DNA of 64,000 nt, from the NCBI RefSeq assembly GCF_041734645.1, contig NZ_CP162010.1, positions 1,054,001 to 1,118,000 of the forward strand, in the 5' to 3' direction. The notes under the pieces are model-generated. The model was not told the origin of the DNA. It saw only the letters and a program-made list of their open reading frames with translations, and did no database searches. Below are positions 8,939-17,345 of the stretch, piece after piece. The translations under genes were made by a program, and so were the position numbers. Each line of letters starts with the position of its first letter. The first letter of the stretch is position 1. The DNA comes from Rodentibacter sp901420285 (GTDB lineage Bacteria; Pseudomonadota; Gammaproteobacteria; Enterobacterales; Pasteurellaceae).

Positions 8939-9226
8939 TTAAGCGCGTTTAAAATCAATATGAACCAACTTTGGTTTGAACGGGTGGCGTTGCATCGCTT
9001 GAACTTTCACAGCCACTTCTTTACCTTCGATCACTAAAGTGATGATGTCAGAATAGAAAGCATCCTGAGCTTGTGCATTGTTTAATTCATCGTGATTTAA
9101 GATGATTGAAACCGGTGCTTCACTGCCGCCGTAAACGATTGCAGGAATTTGACCGTTATGACGCAGGCGGCGGCTCGCACCCTTACCTTGCGCGGAACGA
9201 ACTTCAGCGTTAAATTTAAATGCCAT
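8939..9226 (-). CDS. rplY: 50S ribosomal protein L25
   Basis: L25 binds 5S rRNA in the large subunit. The 95-residue product is the short, single-domain form used by gamma-proteobacteria, with the motifs GKGASRRLR and NGQIPAIVYGG and the C-terminal HPFKPKLVHIDF. It is a single-gene unit with its own terminator and an upstream gap of about 200 bp before the divergent dedA-family gene. Confidence 0.96.
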   Translation of the reverse strand: MAFKFNAEVRSAQGKGASRRLRHNGQIPAIVYGGSEAPVSIILNHDELNNAQAQDAFYSDIITLVIEGKEVAVKVQAMQRHPFKPKLVHIDFKRA

Positions 9227-9436
9227 TTTAATGTTCTCTTCTAAGTAAGATTAAAAATTAAAAAATTGCAGGCGACCCAGCAATTTTCCTAAACAGACTC
9301 AAAGACCAACTTTGAGGGCGCGGATTATAAAGGATAGACGTTATTAAAGCAAACTTTTTCTAGGCAATCTCCCTTAAAACGATTAGAATAACTCGCAATT
9401 TTTGGCAATAAATTTCACTAAAAATAGCGGGAAAAA

Positions 9437-10042
9437 ATGGAATTTCTGATTAGTTTTTTTACTGATTACGGCTACTGGGCCGTACTTTTCGTTTTGATTA
9501 TCTGCGGTTTCGGTGTGCCGATTCCGGAAGACGTCACGCTCGTATCAGGCGGCGTAATCGCCGGGCTTTATCCTGAAAGCGTCAATTCCCATTTAATGTT
9601 ATTGGTCAGTATGATCGGCGTACTTATCGGCGATTCTTGCATGTACTGGCTCGGCCGCATTTACGGTACACGCATTTTGCGTTTCCGCCCAATGAGAAAA
9701 ATTGTCACCTTAAAACGCTTAAAAATGGTGCGCGATAAATTTGCTCAATATGGCAACCGCGTGTTATTCGTGGCGCGTTTCTTGCCGGGTCTGCGCGCCC
9801 CGATTTATATGGTTTCCGGCATTACGCGTCGGGTAAGTTATACCCGTTTCGTATTAATTGATTTCTGTGCCGCCATTATCTCGGTGCCGATTTGGGTTTA
9901 CCTCGGCGAATTCGGTGCAAAAAATTTACACTGGTTGCATGAACAAATCCAAAAAGGCCAAATGGTGATTTATGTGCTTATCGGCCTATTGGGCTTATTT
10001 TTGGTTTGGAAATGGAAAAAATCGAAAAAGCAACAAGGCTAG
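9437..10042 (+). CDS. DedA family (VTT domain) membrane protein
   Basis: A 201-residue inner-membrane protein of the DedA family, whose members act in lipid translocation (undecaprenyl phosphate or phospholipid flipping) and membrane homeostasis. Family marks are the acidic PIPED (residues 28-32), IGDSCMYWLGR (64-74) and RFLPGLRAP (114-122), followed by a C-terminal hydrophobic helix and a basic tail KKSKKQQG. In E. coli a dedA gene sits with accD; here it is divergent from rplY and convergent with ribE, so it appears monocistronic. Which DedA paralogue it equates to is not decided. Confidence 0.88.
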   Translation: MEFLISFFTDYGYWAVLFVLIICGFGVPIPEDVTLVSGGVIAGLYPESVNSHLMLLVSMIGVLIGDSCMYWLGRIYGTRILRFRPMRKIVTLKRLKMVRDKFAQYGNRVLFVARFLPGLRAPIYMVSGITRRVSYTRFVLIDFCAAIISVPIWVYLGEFGAKNLHWLHEQIQKGQMVIYVLIGLLGLFLVWKWKKSKKQQG

Positions 10043-10125
10043 TTTTTTAGCACATAAAAACACGCTAGATTTCGGTCTTGGATAGTAAATGCACGAAACC
10101 CTCCCGGTGAAGTATAAGCTTAAAT

Positions 10126-10188
10126 CACAAAACAGCACCGCATTGAAAGTCACTTCAATAAGTCACTTTAATGCGGTGCTGTTTTGTG
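10126..10188. terminator. Inverted pair of the CAATGCGGTGCT motif, bidirectional terminator
   Basis: CACAAAACAGCACCGCATTG with AAAGT on the left pairs with ACTTTAATGCGGTGCTGTTTTGTG on the right. About 24 bp of stem flank a 14-base loop, with one unpaired base. It lies between the convergent dedA-family gene and ribE. The motif copies are 10134-10145 (exact, minus) and 10169-10180 (one mismatch, plus). Confidence 0.8.
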
Positions 10189-10263
10189 AGGTCATTTTAG
10201 CTTTGTGTAATAGCGGCATAGTTTCGGTAGATTTTTAAAAAACCACCGTATTTTTTACCTAAA

Positions 10264-10875
10264 TTAAGTACGATTAGCCAAATAACGCTCCACCGTATCC
10301 ACAATTGCTTGAGTTTGTGAATCGATTTCGATATTTACCCGGTCGCCTAGCTTACGTTGTCCCATTAACGTACGTTGCAAGGTTTCAGGGATTAAATTAA
10401 CGCAAAATTGATTACCGCGTACTTCACCGATGGTCAAGCTAATGCCGTCCACCGCAACAAAACCTTTGGTTAAAATATATTTCATCACCTCGGTATTCGG
10501 CAATTCAAACCAGATTTGACGATTATTTTCGGAAGCAATAATGTTGGAAATGGTCGCCGTGCAATACACGTGGCCGGATAAAATATGACCACCGATTTCC
10601 GCACCCATTTGCATCGCACGCTCAATATTGACCCAATCACCCACTTTTAATGCACCAAGATTGGTAATTCGCAAAGTTTCTTGCATTAAATCAAAACTGA
10701 CCAAATCATCGTTGATTTCGGTAACCGTTAAACAAACACCGTTATTCGCAACAGACGCGCCGATTGCTAACCCTTTGCGCATTTCGGGTGGTAATTTTAC
10801 CACTTGTGTTCTAAAATCTGCCTTCTCCGTAATGGAATGGATCGGTGCCACGCCTTGTACAATTCCGCTAAACAT
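10264..10875 (-). CDS. ribE: Riboflavin synthase alpha chain
   Basis: This enzyme dismutates two 6,7-dimethyl-8-ribityllumazine molecules to riboflavin. The 203-residue product has two tandem lumazine-binding domains: the first starts MFSGIVQG with GASVANNGVCLTV (about residues 38-50), and the second, from residue about 98, has GHILSGHV and VDGISLTIGEV. Length is normal. The gene is divergent from the MATE exporter, and the short shared gap (about 45 bp) leaves no room for an FMN riboswitch. Confidence 0.96.
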   Translation of the reverse strand: MFSGIVQGVAPIHSITEKADFRTQVVKLPPEMRKGLAIGASVANNGVCLTVTEINDDLVSFDLMQETLRITNLGALKVGDWVNIERAMQMGAEIGGHILSGHVYCTATISNIIASENNRQIWFELPNTEVMKYILTKGFVAVDGISLTIGEVRGNQFCVNLIPETLQRTLMGQRKLGDRVNIEIDSQTQAIVDTVERYLANRT

Positions 10876-10919
10876 AGATGTTCCTCAATAAAAAATTTTT
10901 GCACAGTATATCAAAATTT

Positions 10920-12323
10920 ATGAATTTTCGTCTTTTCTCCCAACTGTCGTCTTATCACGCCGATATTAAAAGACTCATCAAAATTGCACTGCCGATTTTA
11001 TTGGCGCAAATTGCGCAAAACTCCATGGGCTTGGTGGATACCATCATGGCGGGGCGTGTAAGCGCTACCGATATGGCGGCGATTTCCGTCGGCGCCTCCA
11101 TTTGGCTGCCTCTTGTATTATTCGGCCACGGCTTATTGCTCGCACTACCGCCAACGGTATCTTATTTAAACGGATCCGGCCAACAGCACCGCATTGCACA
11201 CCAAATTCGGCAAGGCATTTGGATTGCTTTGGCGAGCTGTATTCCGCTCGGCATACTGATTTATTACAGCGATTTCGCCCTACGCTTTATGCAAATGGAA
11301 CCGCATATGGCGCATATTGCACAAGATTATTTGCACGCTATGCTTTGGGGCTTACCGGCTTATTTATTACTGATGAACTTCCGCTGCTTAAACGACGGCA
11401 TTGCAAAAACCAAACCGGCCATGGTGATTACCTTTCTCGGTTTAATGCTGAACATTCCGCTTAACTATATTTTTATTTACGGCAAACTGGGGATTCCCGC
11501 CTTCGGTGCGGTAGGTTGCGGCATTGCTACAGCGATCGTGAACTGGTCAATGTGCTTGATGATGATCGGTTACTCTTACTTCAATCGACAAGAACGCAAA
11601 TTGCAGGTGTTCAGCCAAATTATTGAAAAACCGAACGCAGCAACCTTAAAAAAATTACTTCAGTTGGGTTTACCGATTGCTATCGCGCTTTGTTGTGAAG
11701 TGGCGCTATTCGCCATTACCGCCCTATTGCTTTCGCCGTTGGGCGCAAACATTGTGGCAAGCCACCAAATTGCACTGAATACCAGCTCGCTTATTTTTAT
11801 GTTCCCTATGTCCATCGGCATGGCGACGACGATTTTAGTCGGTCAAGCACTCGGTGCGGGTGCGCCTGAAAAAGCGAAAAAGCTGTCTTATGCCGCATTG
11901 CTGCTAGGCCTAACGCTCACCGTTGTCACTGCGTTCATCACCATTTTCTATCGTTACCAAATTGCCGCGATTTTTGTAACAGACGAAATCGTAATCGGCA
12001 TGGCTGCAACCTTGCTTTTTCTTGCCGCGATTTACCAGTTCTCCGACACCGTTCAAGTGGTCGTTGGCGGCGTGTTACGCGGTTATAAAGACACCAAAGT
12101 CATTCTCTACATCACGCTGTTTTCCTATTGGGTAATCGGCATTCCGTTAGGTTACGTCCTCGCCCGCACGGATTTACTGATGCCAAGCATCGGCGCTCAA
12201 GGGTTTTGGCTCGCCTTTGTCGTCTCGCTCACCTTTGCCGCGGTGCTGCTGTTTTACCGAATGCGCAAAACTCAAAGTTTAAGCGATGATGTGCTAATGG
12301 CGCGATTGGAAAAATTGAAATAA
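10920..12323 (+). CDS. norM: MATE family multidrug/sodium antiporter (NorM/HmrM-like)
   Basis: A 12-helix inner-membrane efflux protein that exchanges cations for toxic organic compounds. The N-terminal ALPILLAQIAQNSMGLVDT and the MAGRVS segment are typical of the NorM branch, of which Haemophilus HmrM is a member. I use the ATG at 10920 (MNFRLFSQ), giving 467 residues like HmrM; an in-frame ATG at 10878 would overlap the ribE promoter region. An exact copy of the 12-mer (minus orientation) at 11185-11196 encodes QQHRIA in the loop after helix 2. The gene is divergent from ribE, the same arrangement as in H. influenzae. Confidence 0.92.
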   Translation: MNFRLFSQLSSYHADIKRLIKIALPILLAQIAQNSMGLVDTIMAGRVSATDMAAISVGASIWLPLVLFGHGLLLALPPTVSYLNGSGQQHRIAHQIRQGIWIALASCIPLGILIYYSDFALRFMQMEPHMAHIAQDYLHAMLWGLPAYLLLMNFRCLNDGIAKTKPAMVITFLGLMLNIPLNYIFIYGKLGIPAFGAVGCGIATAIVNWSMCLMMIGYSYFNRQERKLQVFSQIIEKPNAATLKKLLQLGLPIAIALCCEVALFAITALLLSPLGANIVASHQIALNTSSLIFMFPMSIGMATTILVGQALGAGAPEKAKKLSYAALLLGLTLTVVTAFITIFYRYQIAAIFVTDEIVIGMAATLLFLAAIYQFSDTVQVVVGGVLRGYKDTKVILYITLFSYWVIGIPLGYVLARTDLLMPSIGAQGFWLAFVVSLTFAAVLLFYRMRKTQSLSDDVLMARLEKLK

Positions 12324-12381
12324 TCGACAGGTTATTTTCACGCCGAAGCCATACCGACCGGACTAAAACAACCCCGTTTAA

Positions 12382-12468
12382 TTCAGTACCGTTTTGAAAA
12401 TTCAATGCGGTGCTATTTTGAAAGTTCAATGCGGTGCTGTTTTGAAGGTTCAATGCGGTGCTGTTTTT
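12382..12468 (+). repeat. Tandem array of three direct CAATGCGGTGCT units (24-bp period)
   Basis: Exact 12-mers lie at 12403, 12427 and 12451, each in a unit of the form TTCAATGCGGTGCT(A/G)TTTTGAA. A decayed fourth unit (TTCAGTACCGTTTTGAAAA) lies just upstream. The array sits between norM and rsxA. The copies are all in the same orientation, so they cannot form the usual inverted-pair hairpin. Confidence 0.92.
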
Positions 12469-12573
12469 AATACCTGCCTAACGCTTGATTTAAGCGCTTC
12501 TACCCCAAATTTTTTATTGTTCTCGTCCTTATAAATAAGGATAATAACGGCCTCACAAAAAAGGCAGATTGCA

Positions 12574-13155
12574 ATGACAGATTATATTTTATTGATTATC
12601 GGCACCGCATTGATTAACAATTTCGTGTTGGTGAAATTTTTAGGGCTTTGCCCCTTCATGGGCGTATCGAAAAAAATCGAAACAGCCGTCGGCATGGGCC
12701 TAGCAACCACCTTCGTGTTAACCGTAGCATCCCTTTGCTCCTATTTAGTCGATCATTATATTTTGCTGCCTTTAAACGCCACATTCTTACGCACCCTCGT
12801 ATTTATTTTAGTGATCGCCGTAGTGGTGCAATTCACCGAAATGGTGATTAACAAAACCAGCCCGACGCTTTACCGTTTGCTCGGCATTTTCTTGCCTTTA
12901 ATCACTACCAACTGCGCGGTATTGGGCGTAGCCTTGTTAAACGTTAATTCGGCACACAATTTAACGGAATCGGTAATTTACGGTTTCGGCGCGTCCCTTG
13001 GCTTTGCCCTCGTTTTGGTTCTGTTTGCCGCGTTGCGCGAACGCTTGGTTGCCGCCGACGTGCCGCTTACATTTCGTGGTTCCTCCATTGCCTTAATCAC
13101 GGCGGGCTTAATGTCCCTCGCCTTTATGGGCTTCGCGGGCTTAGTCAAAGCATGA
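12574..13155 (+). CDS. rsxA: Electron transport complex subunit RsxA (RnfA-like)
   Basis: A 193-residue membrane subunit with six hydrophobic segments. The motif LVKFLGLCPFMGVSKK near residues 18-33 and TTNCAVLGVALLN in the second half are the inverted, homologous elements of RsxA/RsxE that hold an in-membrane iron-sulfur site. The complex moves electrons between NADH and ferredoxin-like carriers coupled to ion movement; in E. coli it keeps SoxR reduced. It is the first gene of rsxA-B-C-D-G-E. Its stop codon overlaps the start of a 26-codon reading frame that precedes rsxB. Confidence 0.96.
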   Translation: MTDYILLIIGTALINNFVLVKFLGLCPFMGVSKKIETAVGMGLATTFVLTVASLCSYLVDHYILLPLNATFLRTLVFILVIAVVVQFTEMVINKTSPTLYRLLGIFLPLITTNCAVLGVALLNVNSAHNLTESVIYGFGASLGFALVLVLFAALRERLVAADVPLTFRGSSIALITAGLMSLAFMGFAGLVKA

Positions 13156-13232
13156 TTTATCTTTTAATGTCGATTACTCTGTTAATTTTATTTATCGGGT
13201 TCTATCAAAAGTTTTCAGGAAAAAATAAGTAA
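13152..13232 (+). CDS. Possible 26-residue membrane peptide between rsxA and rsxB
   Basis: An ATGA overlap with the rsxA stop opens a reading frame of 26 codons that ends 2 bp before the rsxB ATG. The predicted peptide begins MIYLLMSITLLILFIGFY and ends QKFSGKNK, which is one hydrophobic helix followed by a basic tail, as in many small membrane proteins. There is no strong Shine-Dalgarno site, so translation would depend on coupling to rsxA. The gap is otherwise unexplained in an operon whose other genes nearly touch. I do not recognise a family; it could be a chance frame. Confidence 0.4.
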   Translation: MIYLLMSITLLILFIGFYQKFSGKNK

Positions 13233-13234
13233 TA

Positions 13235-13816
13235 ATGACCGCTCTTTTTATCGTCATCACCCTACTCGCCTTGATTTTTGGGGCAATCTTAGGGTTTGCT
13301 TCACTAAAATTGAAAGTGAAAGCCGATCCGCTTGCCGAAAAAATTGATGCCGTATTACCGCAAAGCCAGTGCGGTCAGTGCGGTTATCCCGGCTGTAAAC
13401 CTTATGCTGAAGCTATTGTTAATGGCGATATCATCACAAAATGCGTTCCGGGCGGACGACCAACGGTGGTAAAAATTGCCGAAATTATGGGCGTTGACGT
13501 GCCGCCGATGGACGGCATCGAAGAGCCGCCTGAAATGGTGGCATTTATCGATGAAAATATGTGTATCGGCTGCACCAAATGTATTCAAGCTTGCCCAGTA
13601 GACGCCATTATCGGCAGCAACAAAATGATGCACACCATTATTCCGGATCTTTGCACCGGCTGTGAACTCTGTGTCGCGCCTTGCCCGACGAATTGTATTT
13701 CGATGATCCCAGTAAAAAAAGAAATTGACAGTTGGGATTGGAAATTCGATGCAAAATTAGTCATTCCTGTGGTGAACGTTACCGAAACCGAGAAAAAATT
13801 AGTGGTGGGGAAATAA
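13235..13816 (+). CDS. rsxB: Electron transport complex subunit RsxB (iron-sulfur)
   Basis: A 193-residue membrane-anchored iron-sulfur protein. An N-terminal hydrophobic helix (about residues 1-26) is followed by a four-Cys cluster site beginning CGQCGYPGCKPYAEAI (about residues 46-61). Two ferredoxin-type [4Fe-4S] sites follow: CIGCTKCIQACP (about 109-120) and CTGCELCVAPCP (about 139-150). It passes electrons between RsxC and the membrane subunits. It lies 2 bp before rsxC. Confidence 0.96.
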   Translation: MTALFIVITLLALIFGAILGFASLKLKVKADPLAEKIDAVLPQSQCGQCGYPGCKPYAEAIVNGDIITKCVPGGRPTVVKIAEIMGVDVPPMDGIEEPPEMVAFIDENMCIGCTKCIQACPVDAIIGSNKMMHTIIPDLCTGCELCVAPCPTNCISMIPVKKEIDSWDWKFDAKLVIPVVNVTETEKKLVVGK

Positions 13817-13817
13817 A

Positions 13818-16265
13818 ATGACGGACGTATTATCTCGTTTTAATTCCGGCAAATTGTGGGATTTCAAAGGCGGCATTCACCCGCCCGATATGAAATCTCA
13901 ATCTGCTCATCAACCGCTACAAACGCTGCCGCTTGGCACGGATTTTTATATTCCGCTCAAACAACACGCGGGCAGCGCAGGAAATTTGTTAGTCAAAGTC
14001 GGCGATTATGTTTATAAAGGACAGCCCTTAACCCAAGGCGACGGCTTACGTATGTTGCCGGTGCACGCACCGACTTCCGGTGTGATTAAAGCCATTGCGC
14101 CTTATGCTGCCGCTCATCCGTCCGGCTTGAAAGAACCAACCGTACATTTACAAGCAGACGGTCTGGATCAATGGATTGCGCGACAACCGATTGAAGATTT
14201 TCTCTCGCTGTCGCCACAACAATTAATCGAAAAAATTTACCTCGCCGGCGTAGCGGGTTTGGGCGGTGCGGTATTCCCGACGGCAGCCAAAATTCATTCC
14301 GCCGGGCAGCAAACCAAATTGCTGATTATTAATGGCGCCGAGTGCGAACCTTACATCACTTGCGACGATCGCCTAATGCAGGAACGCGCAGCTGAAATTA
14401 TCGAAGGCAGTCGTATTCTTCGTTATATTTTACGTCCGGAAAAAGTCGTGATTGCCATCGAAGATAACAAGCCAGAAGCCATTAACGCTATCCATAATGC
14501 ACTGCGCGGCGCCAACGACATTGATGTACGCGTAATCCCGACCAAATATCCGTCCGGTGCGGCAAAACAACTTATTTATCTGCTTACCGGTATGGAAGTC
14601 CCGAGTGGCGCGCGTTCGTCAAGCATCGGTGTGCTGATGCACAATGTTGGCACCGCATTCGCCATCAAAAGAGCGATTATTGATGATGAACCGCTAATTG
14701 AACGCGTGGTCACGCTAACCGGCAACAAAATTCAACAAAAAGGCAATTATTGGATACGTCTTGGCACACCGATTTTTCATGCACTCACCCACGTCGGTTA
14801 TCAATTCGACGAAGGTTTTCCGGTGTTTGCCGGCGGCCCGATGATGGGCTTGGAATTACCGAACCTGACTGCGCCGGTGACAAAAATTGTAAACTGCCTG
14901 CTCGCGCCCGATCATCTCGAATATGCCGAACCGGCGCCGGAACAAGCCTGTATTCGCTGTTCCAGCTGCTCCGATGCCTGTCCGGTCAATCTTATGCCAC
15001 AGCAACTGTATTGGTTCGCGCGCAGCGAAGATCACCAAAAATCGGAAGAATATGCGTTAAAAGACTGTATCGAATGTGGCGTATGCGCTTATGTTTGCCC
15101 AAGCCACATTCCGTTAATTCAATATTTCCGCCAAGAAAAGGCGAAAATTTGGCAAATTAAAGAAAAACAGAAAAAAGCCGAGGAAGCGAAAATTCGCTTT
15201 GAAGCTAAACAAGCCCGCATGGAACGTGAAGAACAAGAGCGCAAAGCACGCTCTCAACGGGCCGCCGAAGCGCGTCGTGAAGAATTGGCGAAAAGCCGAG
15301 GTGAAGATCCGGTGAAAGCCGCACTCGAACGCTTAAAAGCGAGAAAGTCCAGTGAATTAAATGAAACGGTTCAGGCAAAAACTATCACTTCTGCCAAAGG
15401 CGAACTATTACCGGATAACACCGATTTAATGGCGCAACGTCAAGCCCGCCGGCTTGCCCGCCAACAAGCACAAAGTCAAAAAGAACAAAACCAAGCGGCA
15501 GAAGCCTCCAATGCGGTGCTAAATTCAACTTTCAATAACGCTGAAGCTGCCGCTGAAAAAATGCCTGCATTTGAGGAAAAACCGACGACGCTTGATCCGA
15601 AAAAAGCTGCCGTTGCTGCTGCAATTGCCCGCGCAAAAGCCAAAAAAGCAGCGCAAAACCCAACAGATCAAGCCGAACAAAACCAAGCGGCAGAAGCCTC
15701 CAATGCGGTGCTAAATTCAACCTTCAATAACGCCGAAGCTGCCGCTGAAAAAACGCCTGCATTTGAGGAAAAACCAACGACGCTTGATCCGAAAAAAGCC
15801 GCCGTTGCTGCCGCAATTGCCCGCGCAAAAGCCAAAAAAGCAGCGCAAAGCCCAACAGCTCAAACCGAACAAAACCAAGCGGCAGAAGCCTCCAATGCGG
15901 TGCTAAATTCAACCTTCAATAACACTGAAGCTACCGCTGAAAAAATGCCTGCATTTGAGGAAAAACCGACCACGCTTGATCCGAAAAAAGCCGCTGTTGC
16001 CGCTGCAATTGCCCGTGCAAAAGCCAAAAAAGCAGCACAAAGCCCAACAGCTCAAGCTGAACAAAACCAAGCGGCAGAAGCCTCCAATGCGGTGCTAAAT
16101 TCAACTTCCAATAACGCTGAAGCTGCCGCTGAAAAAACGTCTGCATTTGAGGAAAAATCGACGACGCTTGATCCGAAAAAAGCCGCTGTTGCCGCCGCAA
16201 TTGCCCGCGCAAAAGCCAAAAAAGCAGCGCAAACTCAACAAAAATTAGATGAATCGCAGGAATAA
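13818..16265 (+). CDS. rsxC: Electron transport complex subunit RsxC with expanded C-terminal repeats
   Basis: RsxC is the NADH-oxidising, FMN-binding subunit, related to NuoF. Residues 1-450 carry the conserved core with GLGGAVFPTAAK and INGAECEPYITCD, then two [4Fe-4S] sites: CIRCSSCSDACP (about 377-388) and CIECGVCAYVCP (about 416-427). After residue 440 the protein becomes a charged Lys/Glu/Ala-rich tail. From about residue 558 it holds four near-identical 64-residue repeats (last one 56 residues). Each repeat carries an exact CAATGCGGTGCT that encodes SNAVL. RsxC tails vary in length between species, so 815 residues is long but not unprecedented. Confidence 0.95.
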   Translation: MTDVLSRFNSGKLWDFKGGIHPPDMKSQSAHQPLQTLPLGTDFYIPLKQHAGSAGNLLVKVGDYVYKGQPLTQGDGLRMLPVHAPTSGVIKAIAPYAAAHPSGLKEPTVHLQADGLDQWIARQPIEDFLSLSPQQLIEKIYLAGVAGLGGAVFPTAAKIHSAGQQTKLLIINGAECEPYITCDDRLMQERAAEIIEGSRILRYILRPEKVVIAIEDNKPEAINAIHNALRGANDIDVRVIPTKYPSGAAKQLIYLLTGMEVPSGARSSSIGVLMHNVGTAFAIKRAIIDDEPLIERVVTLTGNKIQQKGNYWIRLGTPIFHALTHVGYQFDEGFPVFAGGPMMGLELPNLTAPVTKIVNCLLAPDHLEYAEPAPEQACIRCSSCSDACPVNLMPQQLYWFARSEDHQKSEEYALKDCIECGVCAYVCPSHIPLIQYFRQEKAKIWQIKEKQKKAEEAKIRFEAKQARMEREEQERKARSQRAAEARREELAKSRGEDPVKAALERLKARKSSELNETVQAKTITSAKGELLPDNTDLMAQRQARRLARQQAQSQKEQNQAAEASNAVLNSTFNNAEAAAEKMPAFEEKPTTLDPKKAAVAAAIARAKAKKAAQNPTDQAEQNQAAEASNAVLNSTFNNAEAAAEKTPAFEEKPTTLDPKKAAVAAAIARAKAKKAAQSPTAQTEQNQAAEASNAVLNSTFNNTEATAEKMPAFEEKPTTLDPKKAAVAAAIARAKAKKAAQSPTAQAEQNQAAEASNAVLNSTSNNAEAAAEKTSAFEEKSTTLDPKKAAVAAAIARAKAKKAAQTQQKLDESQE
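15489..16232 (+). repeat. Four tandem 192-bp repeats inside rsxC
   Basis: Units start at 15489, 15681, 15873 and 16065 (the last is cut to 168 bp). Each encodes NQAAEASNAVLNST, then a variable acidic stretch, then TLDPKKAAVAAAIARAKAKK. Each contains an exact 12-mer at 15509, 15701, 15893 and 16085. Unit-to-unit differences are few and mostly synonymous, which points to recent duplication or gene-conversion-like correction. Confidence 0.95.
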
Positions 16266-16268
16266 ACA

Positions 16269-17345
16269 ATGTTTAAAATGGTCAGTTCACCCCACACTCA
16301 TTCAGGGAAATTAACGGCGCGCATTATGCTTTGGGTGATTTTGGCAATGATGCCGGCGCTGTTCACACAAATTTATTATTTTGGCTACGGCGTGTTGATT
16401 CAGTCTATGCTGGCAATTGTCATTGCGCTAATTGCGGAATTTGTGGCGATAAAATTACGCGCAAGAGCGCCACTTGCTTATTTGGCGGATTTCACTGCGG
16501 TGCTGACCGGATTAATTCTCGCTATGGCCATTCCGCCTTATGCGCCTTATTGGATTATTATTATCGGCACGTTGTGCGCACTGTTGCTCGGCAAACAAGT
16601 TTACGGTGGGTTGGGACAAAATCCTTTTAATCCGGCAATGATCGGTTATGTAATTTTACTAATTTCGTTCCCATTACAAATGACCACGTGGATGCCGCCG
16701 CTTGATTTATTACCAAAACCGCCAAGCTTTGCGGATGCGATATCGTTAATTTTTTCCGGTTTAACCACCGATGGCTTTACCCTGTCGCAGCTGGCGCACA
16801 GCATTGATGGCATTACACAAGCCACCCCGTTGGACAGCGCAAAAATTTTCTATAAGAGCCATACCGAACTTAACGATTTTTATCAATTAGTCAAAATGCC
16901 AATCTTTATGGGCAACGGTACGGATTTTGCGCAAGGCTGGTGGCAAGTGAACCTCGCTTTTTTAGTGGGCGGACTTTTCCTTGTATTAAAACGCACCGTT
17001 CACTGGCAAATTCCGATAGCGATGCTACTCACTTTTTTCTGCTTAGCTAGCACAACCGCCCTTGCCGGTGGCACACATTTAAGCGCAGTCAGCCAAATGT
17101 TCAGCGGTGCTATGATGTTCGGCGCATTCTTTATCGCCACCGACCCGGTTACGGCTTCCATTACACCGCGCGGAAAAATTGTGTTCGGCGCCTTAGTCGG
17201 GCTTTTCGTCTATCTTATTCGCTATCACGGCAACTTTCCGGACGGCGTCGCTTTTGCTGTTTTGTTAAGTAACATTTGCGTACCGCTTATCGATCATTAC
17301 ACACGTCCGCGCGTTGCCGGTTATCAAACCAAAGGAATAAAATAA
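16269..17345 (+). CDS. rsxD: Electron transport complex subunit RsxD
   Basis: A 358-residue inner-membrane subunit with about nine hydrophobic segments, homologous to NqrB. It is expected to bind FMN covalently on the Thr of DGITQATPLD (about residues 178-187). The motifs GLGQNPFNPAM (about 114-124) and ATDPVTASITPRGK (about 290-303) are typical. It starts 3 bp after rsxC, and its stop TAA shares a base with the rsxG start (TAATG). A one-mismatch form of the 12-mer is at 16493-16504. Confidence 0.95.
   Translation: MFKMVSSPHTHSGKLTARIMLWVILAMMPALFTQIYYFGYGVLIQSMLAIVIALIAEFVAIKLRARAPLAYLADFTAVLTGLILAMAIPPYAPYWIIIIGTLCALLLGKQVYGGLGQNPFNPAMIGYVILLISFPLQMTTWMPPLDLLPKPPSFADAISLIFSGLTTDGFTLSQLAHSIDGITQATPLDSAKIFYKSHTELNDFYQLVKMPIFMGNGTDFAQGWWQVNLAFLVGGLFLVLKRTVHWQIPIAMLLTFFCLASTTALAGGTHLSAVSQMFSGAMMFGAFFIATDPVTASITPRGKIVFGALVGLFVYLIRYHGNFPDGVAFAVLLSNICVPLIDHYTRPRVAGYQTKGIK

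Noticed and set aside
10264..10920. FMN riboswitch upstream of ribE
   Set aside because: The gap to the divergent exporter gene is too short to hold one.
12229..12453. Minus-strand frame with repeated STALNFQN
   Set aside because: It is the translation of the 24-bp motif array and has no start signal.
15532..16269. Three antisense frames with repeated peptide
   Set aside because: They are the reverse reading of the rsxC repeats.
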